Below are positions 31,155 through 39,224 of a stretch of 41,974 bases of DNA, piece by piece (positions within the stretch are counted from its first letter, which is position 1; each line of letters opens with the position of its first letter). A model generated the notes under the pieces. It searched no databases. It had not been told where the DNA came from and saw only the letters and a list, made by a program, of their open reading frames with translations. The translations under genes and the position numbers were made by a program. Source of the stretch: a virus; the IMG/VR virus record IMGVR_UViG_3300037119_002078, positions 1-41,974 of that record. One strand, written 5' to 3'.

Positions 31155-31910
31155 ATGACGGACGTTTCTGGCATTCCTAACATGGGCTTCGGTGGCGGCG
31201 GCTATTTCGGGGGCATCCCGAACCAGCAGCCGGCGATGTCGGCAGCGCAGATCAATGCCGGGATGTGGGGCAACTACTCGCCTGGCGCGGCGCAGGCGAC
31301 GCAGAACAACATCTATGGCGCGGGCGGCTTCGGTGCGCAGCCGGCCTATTATGCCGGGCTGGGTGCGGCATACGGCAGGGCGACAGGCGGTTTTATCCCC
31401 GGCGGCAGCCGAAGCATGAATGCCATGCGGACGGGTGGCGGCATCGGTAGCGACGCTGCGCGTGCACCGGACCAGCCCCCTATCCTGCCGCAGTATAACG
31501 GTCCCGCGTCATATGGCTGGGACACCAATGAAGGTGCTCCCGTCCCGCAGCAGTCCTATACCCCGCCAATGGGACAGTTCGCGCCTCAGGTCTATGGCTG
31601 GGACCATAACGAAGGTTTGCCCGGCGCGATCCCCGGCGGCAGTCGAAGCATGAACGCCATGCGGAGCGGTCAAAATTTCAATTACCTGAACCCGAACCCG
31701 ATGGGTCCAGCTCAGAGTTTCCAACTACCGCAGCTAAACTTCAATGATCGGTACGTCCAGCCGCCGCCGCGCCAAATACAGTCGCCGTATGGGCCGGGAG
31801 GATATCCGCAAATGGAACCGCGCGTGCCGGGACAGCAAAGTGATGCGACGTTCGGGATGGGCTTCCCTAACGGGCTGCCGCTTGGTTGGAGCAATTCGTT
31901 CAATACCTGA
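31155..31910 (+). CDS. Gly/Asn/Pro-rich virion protein with GIPNMGF tag
   Basis: A 251-residue low-complexity protein starting at ATG 31155, after GAGGAG; the frame upstream to 31107 overlaps the tail gene. The N-terminus (MTDVSGIPNMGFGGGGYFGG) matches the start of the protein at 432-2162. Inside are two copies of IPGGSRSMNAMR and two of YGWDxNEGxP. No folded domain is recognised. It may be an internal or tail-filling virion protein. Confidence 0.65.
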   Translation: MTDVSGIPNMGFGGGGYFGGIPNQQPAMSAAQINAGMWGNYSPGAAQATQNNIYGAGGFGAQPAYYAGLGAAYGRATGGFIPGGSRSMNAMRTGGGIGSDAARAPDQPPILPQYNGPASYGWDTNEGAPVPQQSYTPPMGQFAPQVYGWDHNEGLPGAIPGGSRSMNAMRSGQNFNYLNPNPMGPAQSFQLPQLNFNDRYVQPPPRQIQSPYGPGGYPQMEPRVPGQQSDATFGMGFPNGLPLGWSNSFNT

Positions 31911-31920
31911 AAGGTTGACA

Positions 31921-32391
31921 ATGCTCGACTACGTATTCGGCCATGACGAGGTAGTAGCGGCGTTCGTGGCGCAGCTAATCCCCGAGTGCCGGGAGCGCGG
32001 CTTCGGCAAGTGTCGCGCCATTGGCGTGGTTGATGAAACCGGCCTGCTAGGCGGGTTGGTCTACCGCAACTGGTGTCCGGAGGTCGGCACGATCGAGATC
32101 AGCGGAGCGGCGCTGCCCGGCACCAACTGGCTGTCGAGGCGGACCATCCAGATCATGTACGATTACCCGTTCTACCAATGCGGCTGCCAGATGGTGATCA
32201 AAACCACGATGGCCGACAACGAGATCGTGCTGCGGATCATGGCCGCGGTCGGGTTCTCGCTGCATCACATCAAGCGCCTCGGCGGCCGCGATCGGGACGG
32301 CGTGGTCGGCACGCTGACGGTCGAGGACTGGGAAGCCAGCAAATACAACGCCAATCGCAAGCGTAAACCCGAACTGAAGGACGCCGCCTGA
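31921..32391 (+). CDS. GNAT-like acetyltransferase
   Basis: A 156-residue protein starting at ATG 31921 (MLDYVFGHDEVVAAFVAQLI), ten bases after the previous gene and behind GAAAGG. The order of elements fits the GNAT fold: CRAIGVVDETGLLGGLVYRN (strands 2-3), EVGTIEISGAALPGTNWLSR (strand 4 and the turn into the acetyl-CoA helix), then MADNEIVLRIMAAVGFSLHH and IKRLGGRDRDG. Phages often place such proteins among tail/ejection genes, where they may be packaged or modify host proteins. The substrate is unknown. Confidence 0.8.
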   Translation: MLDYVFGHDEVVAAFVAQLIPECRERGFGKCRAIGVVDETGLLGGLVYRNWCPEVGTIEISGAALPGTNWLSRRTIQIMYDYPFYQCGCQMVIKTTMADNEIVLRIMAAVGFSLHHIKRLGGRDRDGVVGTLTVEDWEASKYNANRKRKPELKDAA

Positions 32392-32774
32392 TGCCGTACG
32401 GACCCCCACCCCAAGGCCCGCCACAAGGCGCGTCCGGCCAGCGCGACCGGATCGCGCAAACGCTGATGAACATCTCGCAGCCGCCGCCGCAGTCAATGGC
32501 ACCGCAGATCCCGCAGATGCAGATGCCGCAGATGCCGCCGCCCGGTGCGCCACCACAAGGCGCGCCGCCGCCGCAGCAGCCTGGGCCGGCTCCATTGCCG
32601 CTATCACCGGGCGTGCCGCCGATGCAGCCACAGCCGGGGATGCCGTCACCGGGGTCAGCTGGCGCAATGCCGCCGGGGATGCCGGGCGGCGCGCTGGGCA
32701 TGGCGCAGCCGCAACAGCCGCAGGGCATGCCGCAACAGATGCCGCCGCAGGGAATGCCTCCGCAGGGAATGTGA
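32391..32774 (+). CDS. Pro/Gln/Met-rich low-complexity protein
   Basis: A 127-residue protein of Pro, Gln, Gly and Met with repeats such as PQGMPP. Its only non-repetitive segment is SGQRDRIAQTLMNIS, similar to the start of the 73-residue protein at 19332-19553. It overlaps the GNAT stop by one base (TGATG). The composition could otherwise be a coincidence of GC-rich DNA, but the frame is intact and in the operon. Likely an unstructured virion component. Confidence 0.55.
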   Translation: MPYGPPPQGPPQGASGQRDRIAQTLMNISQPPPQSMAPQIPQMQMPQMPPPGAPPQGAPPPQQPGPAPLPLSPGVPPMQPQPGMPSPGSAGAMPPGMPGGALGMAQPQQPQGMPQQMPPQGMPPQGM

Positions 32775-32777
32775 GCC

Positions 32778-34289
32778 ATGTCGAAGCCCGAAGCTCCTAC
32801 ACCGCCCAACCCGTATCAAACGGCAGCGGCGCAGACCGGCACCAACGTCTCGACGGGGGTGGCGAACGCGTTCCTCAACAACGTCAACCAGAGCACGCCG
32901 CAGGGGAGGATTAATTACGACGTCACCGGCAACTACAGCTGGCAAGATCCATCCACCGGGCAGACCTACAACATTCCGCGCTTTACCTCGACGCAAACCT
33001 ACGGCATCGACCCGTATACCTACAGGAGCCAGAACCCCGACGTCGTCGCGTCCGGGATGGATCCGCAGCTGCACTGGCAGCTGTATGGACAGAAAGAGGG
33101 GCGCGCGGCCTCCGGCGAGGCGGCGCTGTACAATACCTCGCTGGGCACCCGCCAAGCGCTGGCGAGCATGGGGCTGTCGCAGGCTAATCGGGCTTCTAAC
33201 ATACTCTCAACGCCGTTCAATCCGAACGCGGGTGCACCAACCGCCGGCAGTGCCAGCGGTATCCTGGGCGCGCCGCAGGCGAAAACCTCCTACGACGCGG
33301 GCGGCCAGATCCAGACTGAGTTTGGTGACGCGGGCGATATCACCAAGAGCTATGGCGCAGGCGATTTCAGTCAGGACCGCCAGAATGTTGAAGACGCGCT
33401 AATGGCGCGGATCAACCCGCAACTGTCGAAAGAACGCGGCAACATCGAGCAGCGGCTGGCGGATCAGGGCATTCGCTACGGCTCGCAGGCCTATACGTCG
33501 GCAATGGACGACTACAACCGGCAGGCTACCGATACGCGGTTCGGCGCGATCGGCCAGGCCGGGCAAGAGCAGCAGCGCATGATGGACATGGCCGCGCAAA
33601 GAGCAGGCTTTCAAAATAGTGCGCAGCAGCAACAATACGATCAGCTGATGGGGCGCGGCAGCTTCGCCAACCAGGCACAAGCGCAGCAGAACGCCCAGAA
33701 TGCCGGTGCGGCGGGTTTCTACAACGCTGGCGCAGGGCAGCAGTTGGCGCAGCAACAGTCCGGCTTCAATGCGCAAAACGCCGCGCGCAACCAGTACATG
33801 CAGGAGCAATACCAGCAGCGCAACCAGCCGCTGAACGAAATCGCGGCCTTGATGAGCGGCTCGCAAGTCCAGCAGCCGAACTGGCTCAACTCGCCGTCGT
33901 CACAGATCGCTACCACTGATATCGGCGGGTTGATCAACCAGAATTTTGCGCAGCAACAGCAGAACTACCAGACCGCCACCAGCAGCTGGAACGCGACAAT
34001 GGGCGGTTTACTGGGGCTGGGCGCGGCAGGCATCAAGGCGTCCGATCGGCGGGTGAAAAAGAACGTCGATCGCATCGGCACGGTGTTCGCCGCCAGCAAT
34101 GACGGCGAGCGCGAGAAACTGCCGATCTACGAATACGACTACAAGGAAGGCCACGGCACGCCCGGCCGGCATGTCGGTCCGATGGCGCAGGACGTCGAGC
34201 GGCTCGATCGCAGCGCCGTGCATAACATCGGCGGCGTCAAGCATATCGACACCGGCAGGGTCATGGGCAGCATTCTGAGGGCGGCGTGA
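32778..34289 (+). CDS. Internal virion (ejection) protein with one NPDV repeat and S74-like C-terminus
   Basis: A 503-residue protein. Near residue 82 it carries one copy of the YxxQNPDVVASGMDPQLHWQ...YGQKEGR repeat that occurs six times in 432-2162. The middle is a very Gln/Ala/Asn-rich helical region of about 200 residues. The C-terminus (KASDRRVKKNVDRIGTVF, LPIYEYDYK, RHVGPMAQDVERLDRSAV) matches the opening of Peptidase_S74 intramolecular chaperones, which normally end tail fibres. Here it is cut short, without the full catalytic domain. The combination suggests an ejection protein in which the chaperone piece is used for folding or as a docking part. Confidence 0.7.
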   Translation: MSKPEAPTPPNPYQTAAAQTGTNVSTGVANAFLNNVNQSTPQGRINYDVTGNYSWQDPSTGQTYNIPRFTSTQTYGIDPYTYRSQNPDVVASGMDPQLHWQLYGQKEGRAASGEAALYNTSLGTRQALASMGLSQANRASNILSTPFNPNAGAPTAGSASGILGAPQAKTSYDAGGQIQTEFGDAGDITKSYGAGDFSQDRQNVEDALMARINPQLSKERGNIEQRLADQGIRYGSQAYTSAMDDYNRQATDTRFGAIGQAGQEQQRMMDMAAQRAGFQNSAQQQQYDQLMGRGSFANQAQAQQNAQNAGAAGFYNAGAGQQLAQQQSGFNAQNAARNQYMQEQYQQRNQPLNEIAALMSGSQVQQPNWLNSPSSQIATTDIGGLINQNFAQQQQNYQTATSSWNATMGGLLGLGAAGIKASDRRVKKNVDRIGTVFAASNDGEREKLPIYEYDYKEGHGTPGRHVGPMAQDVERLDRSAVHNIGGVKHIDTGRVMGSILRAA

Positions 34290-36568
34290 TGTTCGAAAAT
34301 CTCAGGACATTCTTCGATCCCACCGGGAAGGTCGCGCCGACCTATGAAGATTTGCAGCAACGCAAGAAGATTGCGGTGATGATGATGGCGCGCGCCGGCA
34401 AGATACCGACCACATTCGGCGGCGGCTTGCAGGCGATCGGTGAGGCGCTGGGCGATCGCTATTACTACGACAAGACACTGGAAGATGAGCGAGGGTCGCG
34501 GGCCTACGAGGCGGGCAAAACCGGAAACATCGCAGAACCAGAAGCGCCAGTGGTCGCGCCTTACTCGCCCGGCGCAGCACCGGGATCGCAAGCCAGCGTC
34601 GCGCCAGCAGTCGCGGTGGCACCCGGCCCGCAAGCCGCCGTCGCGCCCGACGCCGCCGATCCGTGGACAGCTAGGTCAGCTGGCATTGCCGGCATCGAAA
34701 GCGGCGGGGCGAAAGACCCCTACAGTCTGGTGGGCGCGCAAACCCGGACCGGCGACCGCGCCATCGGCAAGTACCAGATCATGGGGGCCAACGTTCCGCA
34801 GTGGACGGCGGCGGCGCTGGGCCAGCCGATGACGCCGGAACAGTTCCGCGCCAGCCCGGAAGCACAAGAAGCCACGTTCAGGCACCGTTTTGGCCAGTAT
34901 GTCGACAAATACGGCGAGGAGGGCGCAGCCAGGGCTTGGTACGCCGGCGAAGGGGGTATGAAAAACCCCAACGCCACCGACGTCCACGGCAGGCTAACTG
35001 TTGCGGGCTATGGCGGCGATTACCTGAAGCGGCTTGCGGCTGCAGGCGGCAATCCCAACGCTGCCGTGGCGCAGGCTGGCGGCTCGCGCGATACCGCTGC
35101 GGCGATCCTAGCCGACCGGCAGCAGCCGTTAGGCGGGGCCGACGTAGCGCAGAATGCATTACTGGCCGAAGTGACCGGGATATCGCCCCAAGCCGAGCGC
35201 GCCGCCTACGCGCCCACAGCAAGCCTGCGCACCGGCAACGTAATGAGCGACGCTGACCCGGAAAGCCCGGTGATGCAGTCGGTGGTCGATACCGTCCAGG
35301 CCCGCCGCGGCGGCACAGTCGCGCCGCAGGCGATGCAGCCGCCACCGCCCGGTCCACAGGTGGCGCAGGCCAATGTGTTTCCGCCAGTTGTCTCAGCGGG
35401 CGGGCAAGTCGCGCCGATCATTCCCGGCGGCGGGTTACCGCCAGCGCCCGCGCCCGCGATTGCGAAAGCACCGGAGCCGCCATCGGCTCAGATCCGGTCC
35501 GCACCGGAAGCGCCACAGGTGAAGCCGATGGCACCGCCAACCGCGCCGCGGTTGCAGCCGATGGTCGATGACTACATCCGCCAGCAGGCCACCATCGCCA
35601 ACGATCCGCGGCTGTCCGACACCACCCGCGCGATGGCGCTCAAGCAGATCGAGAAGCGGCAGGGCCAGATTAAGGCGGTCAATGACCAGACGCTGACCGA
35701 ATACAACGACTACCGAAAACGGTACGAGGACCAGCAGACCCCGGCCACGGTCTACGGCAACGAAAAGCTGCGCCGCGAGCTGGAAGGCGAAGGCGCGGTT
35801 CCGCTGACAGCCGACCAGCGCAAGCAGTTCGCCATTCCGGAGAGCCAGCCGGCATGGCTGACCCGCCGCGGCGAAATCAAGCTGGGGCCGGTCGGTACCA
35901 AGGTCGAGGTCAATACCGGCGACAAGGCGCAGAGCAAGGGTGACGAGAAGTTGCAAGAGAAGCTGTCCGAGAGCTTCATCAAGACCTTTGAGGAAGGCCA
36001 GGCCGCAGGCGACCAGATCAAGCAATTGGCCGAAATGCGGGCACTAGCGGCGCGTGTCGGCACCGGAGCCGGGGCTGTGGCCAAGCAGTATCTTGGCCAG
36101 TGGGGCATCAAGACCGAGGGTCTAAGTGAAATCCAGGCCTTGCAGGCTGGCGTTAGCCGCTTGATCCCGCAGCAGCGGGTACCGGGCAGCGGCACATCGT
36201 CCGACTTTGACGGCGAACACTTCAAGAACTCTATCTTCGCGCTGAACAAGACCCCGGAAGGCAACAACCTGATCTTCGATACGATGGAGGGGCTGGCCAA
36301 GAACAAGCTGGATCGCGCCGACGTTTCCGGCAGGGTGATTTCTGGTGAAATTACCAGGGCCGAGGGCGTCAAGGAGATGCTGACGTTGCAGCGTCAAGCC
36401 GTCGATCTGTCCGAGCGCGTCAAGGAGCATCTGAAGGCGACCGGGCAGGACAAGTCGGTAGCCCCGGCGGTGCCGAAAGTGGTTTCAGACGACCAGATGC
36501 GGGAGTTCGTCAAGAACAATCCTAACCATCCGAAAGCCGGCGAAATCCGCAGACAGTTGGGGATGTGA
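34289..36568 (+). CDS. Ejection protein with lytic transglycosylase-like domain
   Basis: A 759-residue protein; ATG 34289 shares its A with the previous TGA, and a GTG three bases earlier is an alternative start. Residues about 130-250 form a lysozyme-like domain: AGIAGIESGGAKDPYSLVGA with the likely catalytic Glu, GDRAIGKYQIMGANVPQWT, and ARAWYAGEGG. A Pro/Ala-rich linker and a helical C-terminal half follow (TRAMALKQIEKRQGQIKAVN, then AEMRALAARVGTGAGAVA). It would be injected and open peptidoglycan so the DNA channel can cross the envelope, like T7 gp16. Confidence 0.85.
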   Translation: MFENLRTFFDPTGKVAPTYEDLQQRKKIAVMMMARAGKIPTTFGGGLQAIGEALGDRYYYDKTLEDERGSRAYEAGKTGNIAEPEAPVVAPYSPGAAPGSQASVAPAVAVAPGPQAAVAPDAADPWTARSAGIAGIESGGAKDPYSLVGAQTRTGDRAIGKYQIMGANVPQWTAAALGQPMTPEQFRASPEAQEATFRHRFGQYVDKYGEEGAARAWYAGEGGMKNPNATDVHGRLTVAGYGGDYLKRLAAAGGNPNAAVAQAGGSRDTAAAILADRQQPLGGADVAQNALLAEVTGISPQAERAAYAPTASLRTGNVMSDADPESPVMQSVVDTVQARRGGTVAPQAMQPPPPGPQVAQANVFPPVVSAGGQVAPIIPGGGLPPAPAPAIAKAPEPPSAQIRSAPEAPQVKPMAPPTAPRLQPMVDDYIRQQATIANDPRLSDTTRAMALKQIEKRQGQIKAVNDQTLTEYNDYRKRYEDQQTPATVYGNEKLRRELEGEGAVPLTADQRKQFAIPESQPAWLTRRGEIKLGPVGTKVEVNTGDKAQSKGDEKLQEKLSESFIKTFEEGQAAGDQIKQLAEMRALAARVGTGAGAVAKQYLGQWGIKTEGLSEIQALQAGVSRLIPQQRVPGSGTSSDFDGEHFKNSIFALNKTPEGNNLIFDTMEGLAKNKLDRADVSGRVISGEITRAEGVKEMLTLQRQAVDLSERVKEHLKATGQDKSVAPAVPKVVSDDQMREFVKNNPNHPKAGEIRRQLGM

Positions 36569-38583
36569 TGGCCGACGAACCCGACATCGACGCATGGTTG
36601 GCGAGTAAGAAGGCGGCGGATCCTCCGGTGGACGAGATTGACGCGTGGCTAGCGTCCAAAGCTGCCGCCAATCCACCGCCGCCCGAGGTGCTGGCCGACC
36701 CAAACGCCGTGGCGGCATTGCGGCTGGCGCGCGGCGTCAAAAGCCCGCGCAAAGTCAGCGGGGCTGACAGCACGATCAGGGCGCTCGAGAACCGCGCTGA
36801 GGCGGGCGCGTTTGGTGCCGGCAATGCCGCGACTTTCGGCATGATGAACCGGGGGTTCGGACTGGCTGATGACATCCGCACTGGCGCGCCTTGGGGCACC
36901 GGCACCGATAAAATGGTCGCCCGTGAGGCAGAAGTTCAGAAGCAATACCCCGGTTATCATCTCGCCGGCAGCGTGCTCGGCGGTGTCGGGACCGGCGTCG
37001 GCTTGGCGCGGGGTGGCATTGGTATTTCCCGCGAAGGCCTCGGTCTGGCGGGTCGCGTCGGGGCCGGCGCGGCCGAAGGCGCAGCGTTTGGCGCTGCCAG
37101 CGGCGCGGGCCAGACCTACAGCGGCAATCTGCCGGACTATCTCAAGAACGCAGCGGTCGGCGGCGCGTTCGGCACCGCCGGCGGCGCGATCGGCGAAGGC
37201 GTCGGGGCTGGTGCGGGCGCGCTCTACAACCGGGTGCGCGACGCCCGCAGCGCAGCGTTTCCCGAGCCGGTGATCCGCGGCGCGCGGGCGGACGTCGAAG
37301 GCCTCGAGAACTTGCCCAGGCTTGGTCCTGACGCGATGCTGCCGGATGCGGGGCCGTCGATGCAGGCCACCGCGCAGCAGGCCGCGCTTGGTATCGGGCC
37401 GAACCGTACATCGATCGTCAATGCGCTGATGGAGCGCGACCTTGGGACGGTACCGCGGCTGCGCGCCGACACCGAGGCCGCGATCGGGCCAGCACCGCGG
37501 GTTAGCGCGGTCGAGGAAGGGATCGACGCCGGCAGGAAACAGATCAACACCGAATATAAGCCGGTGCTCGAGGGCCGCGTGCTCGACCCCGGCGAAGCCA
37601 ACCGGGTGATGGCGCAACTCAACCATCTCGAGCAGTCACGCCGCGTTGACCTCGGGGCCGTCCGCGAAAGCCTGGTGCTGCCAGGATCCAACGGCTTGCC
37701 GGATCTGTCACCACAGGCATGGCTGCAAGCCCGGCAACGGCTCGACAGCCTGATTGAGGCCGCCAACAGCCCGGTGCAGCCCGATCGTTACCGCGCGATG
37801 GTGTTGGGCGATGTCCGCCGCATGATTGACGACGAGCTGGCCGCGGTCGCGCCCGGCATCAAAGCGGTTGACGCCAAGTTCGCCGCCAACCGTGAGGAAC
37901 TGAAGGCGCTGGAGACCGGCCGCAATGTGCTCGACACCGGCAAACAGGCGGTGCACCCGGAAGATCTGCGCGATCTGCTGCGCACCCAGGCCGCGCCGCA
38001 GGGTTTAGCGCCACCCGGCCCACCAGCTGCCAATGTACGGCTGCGCCAGGGCGCGCGGGCCGAAATCGATCGCCGCGTCGGCACCAAGGCCAATGACTTG
38101 GTCGAGCTCGAGCGCACGATGGGCACGCCGCAGGACTGGAACGCGCAGAAGCTGAACCAGATTTTCGGTCCCGAAGCAGCGCAGGCGGTGCGCGACAGCG
38201 TCGCTCGCAATCGCCAGTTCCGCGAAACCTACCAGCGCATCGCGCAGGGATCGGACACCGCGCAGCGCCAAGCCGCGGCGAAAACCGCCGACGTGTCGGC
38301 GCAGCAGATGCCGATCCGCAACCTGGCCGGCACCGCCGAGCAGCTGGGCCGCATGGGGCTGGCCCAAGTGATGGAAGCGCGCAAGCAGGCGCAGCGCGAG
38401 GCGATTGCAACATTGATGGCAACGCGCGATCCGGCCGAAGTGGCACGGCTGCGCGCAGCACTGCTGGCGCATATCCGGGCCGGCGCACCAGGGGCTGCGC
38501 GCGCTGCGCAGACCGGCCGCGGCGTGCTTCAAGGCGTTGGCATGGGCATCGGCCCGGCCGCAGACGATTATTTACAGTGGTGA
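36568..38583 (+). CDS. Large internal/ejection protein with Gly-rich membrane-like segment
   Basis: A 671-residue protein; ATG 36568 is preferred to GTG 36565. The N-terminus has two copies of DIDAWLASKKAA / EIDAWLASKAAA. Residues about 130-225 are rich in Gly and Ala with alternating short hydrophobic stretches (HLAGSVLGGVGTGVGLARGG), resembling membrane-inserting segments of ejection proteins. The C-terminal ~350 residues are helical. Position after the transglycosylase-like ejection protein and before the fibre genes supports a role in the DNA ejection channel. Confidence 0.75.
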   Translation: MADEPDIDAWLASKKAADPPVDEIDAWLASKAAANPPPPEVLADPNAVAALRLARGVKSPRKVSGADSTIRALENRAEAGAFGAGNAATFGMMNRGFGLADDIRTGAPWGTGTDKMVAREAEVQKQYPGYHLAGSVLGGVGTGVGLARGGIGISREGLGLAGRVGAGAAEGAAFGAASGAGQTYSGNLPDYLKNAAVGGAFGTAGGAIGEGVGAGAGALYNRVRDARSAAFPEPVIRGARADVEGLENLPRLGPDAMLPDAGPSMQATAQQAALGIGPNRTSIVNALMERDLGTVPRLRADTEAAIGPAPRVSAVEEGIDAGRKQINTEYKPVLEGRVLDPGEANRVMAQLNHLEQSRRVDLGAVRESLVLPGSNGLPDLSPQAWLQARQRLDSLIEAANSPVQPDRYRAMVLGDVRRMIDDELAAVAPGIKAVDAKFAANREELKALETGRNVLDTGKQAVHPEDLRDLLRTQAAPQGLAPPGPPAANVRLRQGARAEIDRRVGTKANDLVELERTMGTPQDWNAQKLNQIFGPEAAQAVRDSVARNRQFRETYQRIAQGSDTAQRQAAAKTADVSAQQMPIRNLAGTAEQLGRMGLAQVMEARKQAQREAIATLMATRDPAEVARLRAALLAHIRAGAPGAARAAQTGRGVLQGVGMGIGPAADDYLQW

Positions 38584-38592
38584 GGTAGAGCG

Positions 38593-38625
38593 ATGCCCCG
38601 TGACGGATCCGGAAGTGTGCTATGA
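38593..38625 (+). pseudogene. Stranded original start of the tail-fibre gene
   Basis: Ten codons (MPRDGSGSVL) precede a stop. GAGG lies 8 bases before the ATG. The first residues match IPRDGSGVYTK at 39225, where the intact tail-fibre frame begins. PRDGSG is a usual N-terminal signature of podovirus fibre proteins. I interpret this as the 5' end of the fibre gene cut off by insertion of the endonuclease gene at 38652-39215. Confidence 0.65.
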
Positions 38626-38651
38626 TAGAGCCTCAATCAGGAGGTTTATCA

Positions 38652-39215
38652 GTGAGTGCACTCAGCGCGTGGTACGGGATGAAACAGCGATGCGGAAACC
38701 CGAGTTTCCGACAGTGGAAGGATTATGGCGGTCGCGGGATTTCAGTACGGTTCGCCTCGTTTGAGGAATTTTTTGCTGAAGTCGGAGAACGTCCTCCCGG
38801 TAAGGAGATCGACCGGATCGACAATAATGGGGATTACGCACCGGGTAACGTGCGATGGGCAACGCGCGCAGAGCAGCAACGTAATCGCAGGAATGCCGCG
38901 TTCGTTGAGATAGAGGATAAACAGTATCGGGTTCTGGATCTAGTCAAGCAATCCAGTATCAAGCACGACACGATCGTAGACCGCGCCAAGCGCAGGTTGT
39001 CTTTAGCTGAAGTGCTATCACCGAAGCGGTTCTATAATTTGTCTGGATTTGCGTTAGGCGGCGCTGCTTCTGGAGCAAAGCAACAACAAAGAACTCATTG
39101 CTCCAAGGGCCACGAATTTACACCAAAGAATACGCGCATCACGCCGGAAGGCTGGCGGAATTGCCGGACGTGTCACCGCATGAAAATGCGCATCCGCAAC
39201 CTCAAGAAGCAATAG
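38652..39215 (+). CDS. HNH-type homing endonuclease
   Basis: A 187-residue protein. GTG 38652 follows AGGAGG at 38639-38644 with 7 bases between. The N-terminal half has the HNH-like core of phage homing enzymes: LSAWYGMKQRCGNPSFRQWK, YGGRGISVRF, then EIDRIDNNGDYAPGNVRWAT with AEQQRNRRN. The last ~45 residues form a zinc-ribbon-like module (CSKGHEFTPKNT, CRTCHRMKMR). Such free-standing genes cut uninterrupted relatives and copy themselves. It lies between the stranded fibre start and the fibre gene. Its stop TAG is in the same frame and nine bases before the fibre start. Confidence 0.85.
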   Translation: MSALSAWYGMKQRCGNPSFRQWKDYGGRGISVRFASFEEFFAEVGERPPGKEIDRIDNNGDYAPGNVRWATRAEQQRNRRNAAFVEIEDKQYRVLDLVKQSSIKHDTIVDRAKRRLSLAEVLSPKRFYNLSGFALGGAASGAKQQQRTHCSKGHEFTPKNTRITPEGWRNCRTCHRMKMRIRNLKKQ

Positions 39216-39224
39216 GAGGCTACC

